A stretch of 64,000 nt of DNA from Anniella stebbinsi. Lineage: Eukaryota; Chordata; Lepidosauria; Squamata; Anniellidae. This document shows, one piece after another, positions 44,701 through 54,405 of the stretch (position 1 is the stretch's first letter; every line of letters begins with the position of its first letter). A program made the translations under genes and the position numbers. The notes beneath the pieces are model-generated. The model searched no databases. It saw only the letters and a program-made list of their open reading frames with translations, and was not told where the DNA came from. The stretch is from assembly GCA_029215795.1 (NCBI GenBank), contig JARDYH010000002.1, positions 65,263,001 to 65,327,000 of the forward strand, read 5' to 3'.

Positions 44701-44916
44701 TGCCAGCCTGCCCGCCCGCTGCTGATGCCGCCTGCCGCCTCCCAGATCCTTCCTGCAAAGAGAGCAAGCCGCCCTCCTCGCACAAGCCATGGGACTTGGC
44801 ATTCGCCCTCAAGGAGAATGTCACCCAGTCCCCAATGCCGCTGTTGGACTTTGCCCATTAAATGCCAGCCTGCCTGCCCGCCTTCCAGATTCTGCTGTGG
44901 AAGGAGAAATAAATAA
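41744..44916 (+). CDS. Candidate spliced gene, tandem exons; no homology recognised
   Basis: Proposed exons: A 41744-41946, B1 42165-42279, C1 42451-42566, B2 42771-42885, C2 43058-43173, B3 43390-43504, C3 43675-43790, D 43997-44916. Every exon starts CCTATGG directly after a C/T-rich tract and TTTTGCAG; every donor is G|GTAAG. Introns are 170-218 bp. B is 115 bp and C 116 bp, so B+C is 231 bp (77 codons). Taking B in the frame YGTLRHCAK, C in LWNSLPQCP and D in YGTLTATVP, the frame is open from B1 to the TAA at 44914 for 536 codons; the first ATG in it is 42239, giving about 512 residues. The predicted protein is Pro/Arg/Cys-rich with 54-residue repeats at the C terminus. Exon A has a TAG (41895) in the linking frame and would be untranslated. 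A second path (A, B, D) is also open, and C exons contain a GTAATG that could act as an internal donor. The function is unknown. This could be a captured host gene fragment. Confidence 0.5.
41947..43996 (+). repeat. Exon-intron tandem array, 1,225-bp higher-order unit
   Basis: Exon B, intron b, exon C and a following intron form a unit of about 610 bp. The following intron is of two alternating types: type 1 at 41947 and 43174, type 2 at 42567 and 43791. The array is therefore a near-exact duplication of a block of about 1,225 bp. Copies differ mainly in the length of the poly-C part of the acceptor tract. Exons A, B, C and D share their first 20 or so bases and acceptor, implying older duplication of one exon. 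Confidence 0.85.
43997..44880 (+). repeat. 162-bp in-frame repeats in terminal exon
   Basis: The stretch TTTGCCCATTAAATGCC recurs every 162 bp (for example 44040, 44202, 44364), giving just over five units, each exactly 54 codons. Each encodes LPIKCQPARPLLMPP and CWT at its ends. Units differ by rare substitutions such as Phe or Ser in AAFQI/AASQI. Because the unit is a multiple of three, the minus strand also stays open (286 codons), so openness alone does not prove coding. Confidence 0.85.
44908..44916 (+). terminator. Poly(A) signal overlapping stop codon
   Basis: AATAAA at 44908-44913 is followed at once by TAA (44914-44916), the stop of the terminal-exon frame. A cleavage site near 44930-44940 is expected. 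I saw no other plus-strand AATAAA between the transposase stop and this point. Confidence 0.6.
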
Positions 44917-44935
44917 TACTAGGTGCTGCAAGAGA

Positions 44936-45246
44936 CCATGTGGATTGGCTCTACATCAAAGCAGCCTTCTGGTTTAGAATTACATAGTACACAAGAAAAG
45001 AACAATCACTTATCCTGCAAGATCCCTTCCCAGGCTAGGATCTGAATAATAGCTATTAGCTAGGATCTGAATAGCTATTACCTGGGATTAGCTACTAGTG
45101 CATTTGGTAGCATTCCTGCAACCAACACCTGTCTTGTCATGTAAATGTATGGGTCCCTAAAGCAAATTACAATCACTTTACATTTTACAAATGAATAAGT
45201 GAAACTTTCTTCCCTCATTACCAATCCACACCAGGCAGGCAATGTC
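44936..45246. other. Spacer before right TIR, no gene recognised
   Basis: AT-rich. A short local duplication (GCTAGGATCTGAATA twice, 45033-45075) is the only structure seen. Confidence 0.5.
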
Positions 45247-46651
45247 CCCTTCCTGAAGGTTTAAAATAATAAAGTTTAACCTTTGTTTTCCCACTAAAGC
45301 ATTGCACCAAAGTTTGTTAAATTTCCAGCGTTTGAGCGGGCATAGGTCCTGTGCCATGTGAGCGAGTTAGAGGTTTGTAGCTCTTAAAACAAACCCATAA
45401 ATCCCATGTGAAATGCCATGCATAAACCTTTGTTTTCCCACTAAAGCATTGCACCAAAGTTTGTTAAATTTCCAGCGTTTGAGCGGGCATAGGTCCTGTG
45501 CCATGTGAGCGAGTTAGAGTTTTGTAGCTCTTAAAACCAACCCATAAATCCCATGTGAAATGCCATGCATAAACCTTTGTTTTCCCACTAAAGCATTGCA
45601 CCAAAGTTTGTTAAATTTCCAGCGTTTGAGCGGGCATAGGTCCTGTGCCATGTGAGCGAGTTAGAGGTTTGTAGCTCTTAAAACCAACCCATAAATCCCA
45701 TGTGAAATGCCATGCATAAACCTTTGTTTTCCCACTAAAGCATTGCACCAAAGTTTGTTAAATTTCCAGCGTTTGAGCGGGCATAGGTCCTGTGCCATGT
45801 GAGCGAGTTAGAGGTTTGTAGCTCTTAAAACCAACCCATAAATCCCATGTGAAATGCCATGAATAAACGTTCGTTTCCCACTAAAATGTTGCACCTAGCT
45901 TCCGGAAATTTCACACACATTTGAAGTGAAGTGTTCCCTGCAATGTGCCAAAGTTTCCCGTTTGTATCTTTGAAAATAAAAAAATGGGAGGCAAAACTGT
46001 ATTTTACCCCACTGCTACCCAATTTTCAACAATTCATTGCCAACACATGCCTGGAGCTAGCTGTCTGAAATTTTACACACATATCAAGGGAAGTGTTCCC
46101 TGTAATGTGCCGAAGTGTCCTGTTTGTATCTTTAAAAATAAAAACATGGGAGGCATAACTGCATTTACCCCACTACTACCCATTTTTCAAAAATTCATTG
46201 CCACACCAGGCAAGCACCCACGGTTCTGGGATTTCACACACGTGGGTCCCAAGGTTCCACCTACAATGTGGCAAAGTTTCATGTGTGTAACTTTAAAAAT
46301 GACCGAGTTATAGGCATTCCATGTTATTTATTAAAAAATTAATTGCCACAAACTGCATGCACCAATCTTTCTGAAATTTCTCACAGATACCTATCCCTAA
46401 CCAGTGTACAATGTGCCCAAGTTTCATCCTTCTGTCGTTAAAAATGAAAAAGTTATAGGCGTTTTTGTAAAACAATAATTTGCTATAGGAAAAAGCATTC
46501 AAAATGGCGTCCGATCCGGATCGGAAAATCCGATCCGCGGATCGGAATCGGATCCGATCCGATCCGACACACGATCCGATCCGATCCGACCCCCCAGGTC
46601 CGATTCCGATCCGCTATCCGATCCGATCCGGGGGGTCAGTGCACATCCCTA
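45247..46651 (-). repeat. Right long terminal inverted repeat
   Basis: The inverted counterpart of 32729-34004. It has four 147-bp units (ends at 45454, 45601, 45748 and 45894), one more than the left arm, then the diverged 150-bp units, and a GATCC-rich array at about 46509-46637. Over about 500 bp (45825-46313) it encodes the same open frames as 33086-33574 without a residue change, so the arms are homogenised or young. Confidence 0.92.
46509..46637. promoter_or_regulatory. Subterminal GATCCGATCC array, right
   Basis: CGATCC units in both directions just inside the right terminus, in an order different from the left array and interrupted by short C or G runs. A transposase-binding role is inferred from position. 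Confidence 0.5.
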
Positions 46652-46659
46652 GTTTTTAA
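46652..46659. repeat. 8-bp target-site duplication, right copy
   Basis: GTTTTTAA, identical to 32721-32728. Confidence 0.9.
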
Positions 46660-47259
46660 TCATGTATCTCCTTGCTGGATTTCAGAGCTTAGCTTTAGGG
46701 ATGGAAAGTAATAAAGGCTCTGTATATCATCCCTGAATCAAAGCCCTCTAAATTAGTGAAGAAGAGCAGTTTTTGATGGCCTTCCACACAGTCATGGCCT
46801 TCCACACAGTCATGGAACAAGTAATTGATTAAAGAACAGGAAGCAAAGAGTAAGAATAAATGGTAAAATCTCAAAATGGAGGGAAGTAAACAGTGTGGTC
46901 CCACAAGGATCTGTATTGGGGCCAGTGCTTTTCATCTTATTTATAAATGATCTGGAATTAGAAGTCAGCAGTAAGGTGACCAGATTTGCTGATTATTTAG
47001 GGTGGTTGAAACAAAAAGGGATTGTGAAGCGCTCCAAAAGGATATCTCCAAACTGGTAGAATGAGCATCAAAATGTCAACTACAGCTCAACATAAGCAAG
47101 TGTAGTGTGTTGGGTAAAACATCCCAAAATCATGTACCCGCTGATAGGTTCTGAAATAGCAGTGACTGACAATGAAAGAGATCTTGAGGTTGTGGTAGAA
47201 AGCACAATGAAAGTGCCAGCCATGTGTGGCTGCCATGAAAAGGCAAATTCCACACATAA

Positions 47260-47386
47260 GACCTTTCCACACCAGGCTTTTTGCCTGGGATGGCCCCTGG
47301 CTGCTCCCTGTGCGCCGATGGTGTGTATTAGGTACTTCTGGGATCGCCCTCCCTCCCTGTACACCTCTATGGTGTAGAAAGGGCCT
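47260..47386. mobile_element. Short MITE, GGCCCTTTCTACACC family
   Basis: The right end GGTGTAGAAAGGGCC is the exact complement of the terminus at 19598; the left end ACCTTTCCACACC is similar. The interior has a small hairpin (AGGC...GCCTGG). It interrupts the CR1 frame. The exact borders are uncertain because CR1 has similar text here. Confidence 0.45.
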
Positions 47387-47517
47387 TAGAATACTGGATA
47401 CAATTCTAGTCACCACACCTTAAAAAAAAATATTATAGAGTCAGTAAAAGTGCAGAAAAGTTTGACTAAAGTTATCAAGGGGGTGGAGCAACTCCCCTGT
47501 GATGAAAGGTTACAATG

Positions 47518-47871
47518 GGTGCCTCTACAAGAGGCATTTAAAGCTCTTTCAAGGCGCATTAAAAAAATTACCTCTACAAGAACGGAGCGCAAATCGGGCA
47601 TAGAGGCGCGTTATCTACCCGATTATGCGCATTATCGAATGCGCGTTAAATCGCGAGTTTTATTTTGCTCCGGCCGTTAAAGCTCATTTTGACTGTGTGA
47701 ATAAGTGCTTATGCGCATTAACTACTTGTAAAGCGCATTTTGGACATCTGTTAATGCGCTTCGCCGCCTCTCGCCGCCACTCGTGCAGAGGGATTAGGCG
47801 TAAATGTGCTTCTGCGATTATGCGCATAATCGCCTAACCAGGCGCAAAAGCGAATCCTTGTAGAGGGGACC
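47518..47871. mobile_element. MITE with CCTCTACAAG ends, copy 2
   Basis: The ends GGTGCCTCTACAAG and CTTGTAGAGGGGACC enclose 354 bp full of TGCGCATTA / TAATGCGC motifs. It is flanked by AATG on both sides (CAATG if one terminal base is shared). Removing it restores the CR1 text GGTTACAATGTCTGGG, which confirms the borders. Homologous to 23238-23580. Confidence 0.85.
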
Positions 47872-47951
47872 AATGTCTGGGACTGATTAGCTTGTGGGGG
47901 GAGGCAAACAAGGGGAGTCATGATAAAGGTGTACAAATGTATGCATGGTAT

Positions 47952-48470
47952 TGTCATGACTCCCTATCCTCTTGTGTTCATTGAAGTCAATAAAGAGGTC
48001 TCTTAGGAAAGCAATCAACCTTTATTTAGGCAAATGACCCATTCCTTCAGCTGAAGGGAGTTTAAAAGTAGAAAGCGTTTTCCCCCAAGGCGTAATTTAG
48101 CTAAGCAAACAAAACAGTTGATCCATTTAAAAGAAAGAGAGAGTCACTCCGCAGATGGACTCAAACCAAGCTTTTTCTGAGCGCCGCCTTCTGACCTCCC
48201 TGGTCTGCGCGCGCTTTTCTTTTCTACAGAATTTGGCATCTCTGAGATTGCTCACACTCTCTCCATCCAACGAAGAGGGGAGCTTCTCAGCCTGAGGTTT
48301 CTTTACATCACCAGAGATAAGCTCTATTCGCAGCTAAGAAAGAGCTTATGGGAATTAACCCTTCCCCTTCTAGTATGGATTGGAATGTCTGTTCGAATTC
48401 AGAATCAGATTCTCAATTAATGTCTGACATCCCTTCGCCCTGCACAAGGGGAGGGAGATTAGACACAACA
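47952..48470 (-). mobile_element. Solo LTR, 519 bp, nested in CR1
   Basis: Begins TGTCATGACTCC and ends AGACACAACA, so it has TG...CA termini, and is flanked by GGTAT at 47947-47951 and 48471-48475. Removing it restores the CR1 text GCATGGTATGGAGAAAG. On the minus strand an AATAAAGG signal lies about 90 bp before the 3' end, and CTCTTTATTGAC follows, which sets the orientation. No internal coding region is attached, so it is a recombined solo LTR of an endogenous retrovirus-like or other LTR element. Confidence 0.88.
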
Positions 48471-48980
48471 GGTATGGAGAAAGTAGATAGGGAGATTCAA
48501 GACAGATAAAATAAAGTATCTCTTCCCATGGTGCACAGTTTAACTATGGAATTTGCCACCAAAAGAGGTAGTGATGGCCACCAATTTGAATGGCTTTAAA
48601 AGGGGATTGGACAAATTCATGGAGAACAGGGCTCTCAATGGTTACTAGTCTGAGGGCTATATGCTACCTCCACTATCAGTGCAGTATGCCTATGTACACC
48701 AGCTGCTGGGCCATATGAATGGGAGGGTGCTATTGCACTCATGTTCTACTTGTTGGTTTCACACAGTCAGTTCGTTAGCCACTGTGAGGACAGAAAGATG
48801 GACCTTTGGTCTTATCCACCATGACTCTTCTGAGGTTCTTAGGACTGGAGGGCTTAGCTTTGTGTTGCAAATTGCAATGAGGACTCAGGCCATGAATTGC
48901 ATAATGCTGAGCTAGGCATCCCCATACATCAGCTGCCAACTGACAAAGTCTACTGATAAGATCACTGGAACCTCATCCTG

Positions 48981-49111
48981 GGCCAGATCTACACCAAGCA
49001 GGATACAACACTTTGAAAACGTTTTGAAAACTGTATATGGAGTGTGTCCTGGGCCCCAACAGTTGTCACTACTGTTATAAACCATTTTAAAGCAGTCGTG
49101 TAGATCCTGGC
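48981..49111. mobile_element. Palindromic MITE, GATCTACACC ends
   Basis: The left end GGCCAGATCTACACCAAGC and the right end GTGTAGATCCTGGC are inverted; the centre has GGGCCCCAACAGTTGTCA. A split copy of the same family surrounds 60650-61265. Confidence 0.65.
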
Positions 49112-49294
49112 GTGTTCATTCTTACTCACTGGCAGCACCCAATACTTCCCACCATACCATCTCACTAGCTGCCACTTGAACTGATGGGTATGGGATTTTG
49201 TTGTTGCTGCTGCTGTTGTTTAAATTTCATTCATGTTCCATACAATGTGTTGTTATCCTTCAATTTGTAGCTATAAATAGGATGCCTCTGAATT

Positions 49295-49683
49295 TATTGT
49301 TATCAGCCCCTGCCAAAGGTAGTGAGGTGGGTGGCTACCAGGAGGAGGGTCTTTTCTGCTGTGGCACCTGGCTGTGGAATGAACTCCCCAAAGAGGTTCA
49401 CCTGGCACCTACATTATGCTCTTTCTGACACCAAGTGAAGACCTTTTTATTTCCCCAGTATTTTAACATTTTACCATCCTAGACTTTTAACTTGCTGTTT
49501 TAAATCTGTATTTTAAATCTCTGCATTGCTGCTCAGTTTTATTCTGGTTGTACTGTTATACTGCAGTTTTATATTCTGGTTTAAATTTTATACCTAAGTT
49601 GTATTGTATGGTTTATTTTTTTGTGAACCGCCCAGAGTGCTTCGACTATTGGGTGGTATAGAAATGCAGTAAATAAATAAATA
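49295..49683 (+). mobile_element. LINE 3'-end fragment
   Basis: Contains GTGGAATGAACTCCCCAAAG, then a T-rich block, GTGAACCGCCCAGAGTGCTT, GGGTGGTATAGAAATGCAG and an (AATA)n tail. It is the fullest of the 3' tails of this type in the window. Non-coding. Confidence 0.7.
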
Positions 49684-50718
49684 GATCAGTACATTACAAA
49701 ATTACATGCTATTCTTGCTATTGACTGTCATTTCACAAAAATCACACCCAGGACCCAGTCTCGAGGAAATCCATTAAAGTGGAAATCTCAAATATTTGAC
49801 CAGTGCTAGTTTAGTGTCTTACTCTCCTGAGCCAAATAAATCAGAGTATAAATTGTTCATGTTTTCACAAGTAGAAACTGTTTATGGGTGGAATAATAAT
49901 CAGGCTTGCATCCACTGCAGAAAATCCTACTCACTTATCCCATAAGACTCATTAGAAAAATGGAATATGAGTAGTTACTCATCCATATTCACAAGTAACA
50001 GGCATATGTTCAGCAAGGACCTATAATTTCCTGCAACGGTGCTATAGTAGCTATAACATAACGTATCATTTAGAAGCTCAGTGAAGAGCCAGAAATGTTA
50101 TGGAACATAAAACTGTAATGAGCATAATTTATGAGAACATTTGTCCTACAAAGGTGAATGTGTCTCTTCATCATATGTTTTATCTGGTTTTAATCTGGAG
50201 TTGGCTTTAGCAGATAACCTGTGCATGCAGTTGTCTTACAGAAGATACACATCAGCAAAAGCTTCCCTGAAAGGAAGAATAATTTGTCGTATGTCTCCCA
50301 GTGTTCAGTGGGGACATTTGTCCTTCTTCAGAGCAGTGCAGTTTACGCTGTGCTAATATAGCTCCCAGTGGCCCCTTCAACACTGGCTGACATCTCAGTG
50401 AGCTGTCTAGTTTAATTCCTTGTGACTGACATAATTTGTAATCACATGTAGCTTGCCTGTTAACTCAATCCTATTAACTAAATTAATCCTATTCATTTCC
50501 CTGCTAATCTCTTAGCATTTAGAGTACAGTTAGGAATGTGAGAAAGTTTCCCATTTATGTACACCTCTGCCTTGGTGAACAGAGTCATCACATACTGAGG
50601 ATACTTAGCAGCAGATGCAGCAATGTAATTCTTATGAAGGGAATGTTCTTATAACTGTACATGATTCCTTATAATAAAGCACAGATTTGCATTATTTGCA
50701 TCAGGTGGAAGTACTCTG
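49684..50718. other. AT-rich stretch, no gene recognised
   Basis: Short open frames only. Confidence 0.5.
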
Positions 50719-51205
50719 ATAGCCTTAGAACATAAGAGTATATAAGAAGAGCCATCTAGTCCAGTACTCTGTTCACACAGTGGCCAACCAACTGTCATGC
50801 AGAGACCAACAAAGCAGGACATGGTGCAACAGCACCCTCCCATTCATGTTCTCCAGCAACTGGTGCATACAAGATTACTGCCTCTGATACTGGAGGTAGC
50901 ACGTAACTATCAGGGCTAGTAGCCATTGATAGCCTTCTCCTCCAGGAACTTATCCAACCCCCTTTTAAAGCCATCCAAATTGGTGGCCGTCACCACATCT
51001 TTTGGTAGAGAATTCCATAGTTTAACTATACACTGTGTGAAGAAGTACTTCCTTTTAGATGACCCCAGGTTCCAGTATTATAGGAGAGGGAGAAAAAATG
51101 TCTCCCTATCCACATTCTCCAGGCTGTGCATAATTTTGTTCACCTCTATCATGTCTCCCCTTAGCCTCCTTTTTTTCAAGCTAAACAATCCCAGCCTTGC
51201 AGGGT
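50719..51205 (-). mobile_element. CR1 LINE 3'-end fragment, minus strand
   Basis: The forward text carries GAACATAAGAGTATATAAGA at the start, then GCCATCTAGTCCAGTACTCT, CCTTTTAAAGCCATCCAAAT and AGAATTCCATAGTTTAACTA, the complement of the CR1 tail seen in plus orientation at 48540-48842. Well preserved compared with the copy at 13064. Confidence 0.85.
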
Positions 51206-53378
51206 TTTTTTAAAAATTGTTAATTAAGTATTTTTTTACAGAAATACATGTGTACATTTTTCAACTTCTTAATTTCCCTAATTGTGTTTTTTTAATGGGG
51301 ACAAATGTCTGTCAGTTCTTCCTTTCCTTTCCTTTTTAAATGTAACATTGTGGATATTTGCATGCCCGCCCCATGTCCTGGGAATAGAATAAGATACTGA
51401 CCATAATGAATACAATAAATAACCAGTTCTTAATATTTTACTGATAAAGGCTGCAATCCTATGCACACTTACCTGGGAGAGCTTCATTGAACACAGTGAA
51501 ACTTGCTTCTAAATAAACATGCACAAGATTGACCCAAGAGTAAGGCAACTGCCACAAGCCCCACTGAACATCACAAGCCCCACTGTGAATTAGGTTTGGG
51601 TAAACATGCATAGGATTTCCTCTTAAGATGTTAAATGAGCATGCTTCATTGACATCAATGTTCATCAAAGAGTGTTTGATATAAAAAAGAAACCTATTTG
51701 TGCAAATTTAACTGAAAAGAATAAAAAAACTTTGGGTATTTTTAAACACAGTGCTACTAGCAAATCTGTAAACAATAGAAATATACCATTGGTTTTTAAT
51801 GATATCATTACTATGTTGACTAGAGATAGAATTAAAATGTAAATGTTGATTAGAGATAGAATCAAAATGTAAATGCACATGATTAGATATTAACATAACC
51901 AGATACTTGCAAGACATTTCTTGCAATTAAATTGACATTATGTGGTATAGCAAATACTTTCCCTGAAAGAGAACATAATGGATTGTTGTGGTTGTTGCTA
52001 TTTTTAATGCCAAGTATAAAACTTCAAATGTATATAATAGTGAAAACATAAAGATACTTCACACCTGAATGCAGTTCTTAAAATGATTAACTGCCTATAG
52101 GCAACTTCTGAGAAAACATTCCAACAACTGCCTCTATATTTTCAATGTATGGTGCCCAACACAATGAATTTTTCTACATACGTATGCGTCCAATGCAAGT
52201 AGACAGCGAGATAAATGTTTCCCCATTCTAATTTTCATCATGGCTTTTCTCGGCAAGTGTACTCCCAAGACTTTTAAAAAAAATACTGATGGAGTCATAA
52301 ACTAATGCATTGAACTAACAATTGTCTACAAAGAGCATTTCAGGTAGAGTGGATGCAACTGGATGGCCATACACTATTTGCAGCAGTAACTGAAAAATTC
52401 CAATATGGAAAAAAGGATTCTTCCCCCATTCTGTTATCATTGTTTTGTGGATTGGCTCTGTGTTCCTACCTTCTGCTTTCTATTACAGGATTTCTAAAAT
52501 AATTTTGGAACTGGCACATGTGCAGTTTGATGCCATTTTCAATTCATGTCCTTTTCTTTCTCATGTTACCAATGATCACAAGCATATGTGTTCATTGAAC
52601 ATCAAGCAAAAAGGATGTGATCATGTACATTGGTAACCAGCACAGGATGTGGGGAGAGGGAACTATGAGGCCTGAGCACTACAACAAACTGCATATGCAC
52701 AGAAGTCGGGGGGGGGGGGGGAGTCAGATGGAAATAAAGCAAGATCAGATAATTTGAAGTCCCAAATTTCAAGACAAATTTATAAGCATCTTTGCCTTCC
52801 CCTAACCCATTTTGTAATTATTAGTAGTAGCATTTCTATTCTGTCCTTCTTCCAAAGAACTCAATGAGCTTCCTGATTTAGGCCATGTCTGCACCAGCCG
52901 TTTATTCCAGGATAATATTGAAGTCGTCCCTACCTGGCCACATGACATACAGCTGATTACGCTGTGATCTCAGGTCTGTTAGAGTTATGTTTTGTTTGGT
53001 AAATTTACAGTTGTGTAGCTATAGCATGTAATTGGTGCAAGGCAAGGCTATAGAAAGAAACACACTCACACTGGTACTTTTTGGTTAAAAGATAGCATTG
53101 TTAAGAGCCTATCGCTCCTGGGAAAACAAAAGTACTTTTTAGAGAGAGAGTTGAGTGCAGCCATTAAGGTTGCATCCGTCAGACAAAGAAGGAAGCTAAC
53201 TAACCGAGAAGAAGGAGGATGGAAGGAAGTGAAGCCTAAGAGTTGCATCTATATCAACAGATAGATACGAGAAGGAACAAGAGGAGGAAAAAACAGGTTC
53301 CCTTTCTGTCTATCGTCCCCACTAGTTCAGATAACGTATCATAAGCGTTGTTGCTCCACTCCAACAAGGTTGACCGTC
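51206..53378. other. AT-rich stretch, no gene recognised
   Basis: 51445-51625 contains 'gctgcaatcctatgcacac' and 'aaacatgcataggatt', a common reptile palindromic repeat in two partial copies. A poly-G run lies at about 52708-52721. About 52895 has a TIR-like GGCCATGTCTGCACC without a matching partner. Confidence 0.45.
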
Positions 53379-53698
53379 TAGGGTGACCAGATAAAATCCA
53401 GGTCAGGGCTCATGTAACTTTAACAGTTGTAGAGAAAAGGGAATTTCAGCCAGAGTTATTTGTATGCAATTAGTTCCTGGTGAAATTCCCTCCTCATCAC
53501 AACAGTTAAAGTTGCAGGCACTATACTAGAGTGACCATATACAAAAGAAGGCAGGGCCCCTGCAACTTTAACTGTTGTGATGAAGAGGGAATATCACCAG
53601 AAACTAATTGCATACAAATGACACTGGCTGAAATCCCCTTTTCTCTACAACTGTTAAAGTTACATGAGCCCTGACCTGGATTTTATCTGGTCACCCTA
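53379..53698. mobile_element. Foldback MITE, TAGGGTGACC family
   Basis: Begins TAGGGTGACCAGATAAAATC and ends GATTTTATCTGGTCACCCTA, 320 bp, inverted halves meeting near 53525. A variant subfamily (AATTAGTTCCTGGTGAAATT) shared with 57128, 60945 and 41250. Confidence 0.85.
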
Positions 53699-54227
53699 CC
53701 ATTAGAGCAAGCTGTATTTTCTCTAGAGTTCTGAATTCACAATGGCTTTGTTTTGCTTCTTTAAAAAGGAGCATCCTGCTGTTGATGTAGATGCTTTTAA
53801 CACATGATATTGATCAGGCCTCCTCTGATCAAGATTATCCAGCAAAGTCTGCAATGTTTTGTAAGCCTGATAAGCTGTGCAAAGCAAAAGCTTTAAACCC
53901 CTAAAGTATCCTTACCACAAGGGGGTTCACCCCTTACCACACGCCAATTGGTAAGGATAGAGGCGTACTGTGTTTCCTGATAAAATACAACTGCAGTGCC
54001 TGTGGATTCCCTGAGTCAGCTTTTCTCAACTCAATATATTCATTTTAAATGAAAAGAGAAGGGGAGGTGTCAGGAAACTACCGCGTTTATACAAAGGGGA
54101 TGTTTAGCGGCGCTCACAATGTTTCTGTGGAAGTGTTATATAGTAAAATAAGCTCCGTTTTTGACTGCTGATTTTATTTGGAATTGCTGCATTGATTTAA
54201 TTTTACTGTGTTTTATCTTGTATATCA
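53699..54227. other. No gene recognised
   Basis: AT-rich sequence with short direct repeats (CTTACCACA twice near 53912-53940). No recognised feature. Confidence 0.45.
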
Positions 54228-54278
54228 CATTGGGAGTAGGGTGACCATATTTTGGAAACCAAAAAGGAGGACAACATG

Positions 54279-54405
54279 GCCGCCCCAAGGGGGCGTGCCC
54301 ACCAACATGGCCAGCCTCCAAGGGGGCGTGCCCACCAATATGGCCGGCCTCCAAGGGGGCGTGACCACCAACATGGCCAGCCCCCAAAGGGACGTGCCCA
54401 CCCAA
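54279..54405 (+). repeat. 33-34 bp subterminal tandem repeat, four units
   Basis: Units read ATGGCC...CCAAGGGGGCGTG.CCACCAA four times. Copy 2 has two units at about 11325-11395 in the opposite orientation. The position just inside the terminus suggests binding sites for a transposase. Confidence 0.8.

Larger units (their letters stand above)
32729..46651 (+). mobile_element. Complete 13.9-kb hAT transposon with long TIRs
   Basis: The element begins TAGGGGTGTGCA and ends TGCACATCCCTA, with a perfect 8-bp duplication GTTTTTAA on both sides. Its arms are long inverted repeats: 32729 to about 34004, and about 45247 to 46651. It carries an intact BED-hAT transposase, two large tandem-repeat blocks and a spliced exon array. 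Typical hAT elements are 2-5 kb with terminal repeats of 10-30 bp, so both the size and the arms are exceptional. An exact duplication, an intact transposase and arms that encode identical open frames (for example the 122-codon frames at 33086-33454 and 45945-46313) indicate a recent insertion. It sits about 40 bp from a CR1 remnant, and the empty site would read ...CTAGCAA-GTTTTTAA-TCATG... Confidence 0.93.
46690..48842 (+). pseudogene. CR1 LINE remnant with reverse-transcriptase motif
   Basis: 46890-46960 encodes VVPQGSVLGPVLFIL then FINDLE, the conserved palm motif of CR1-type reverse transcriptase. A damaged FADY follows where FADD is expected. Downstream the text follows a CR1 open frame and 3' untranslated region (GAAAGGTTACAATGTCTGGG once an insertion is removed, and GGCTTTAAAAGGGGATTGGA). 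Frameshifts and stops make it inactive. Three insertions interrupt it: 47260-47386, 47518-47871 and 47952-48470. Confidence 0.85.

Noticed and set aside
43998..44858. 286-codon minus-strand frame in the 162-bp repeats
   Set aside because: The period is a multiple of three, so any open frame persists; splice and poly(A) signals favour the plus strand.
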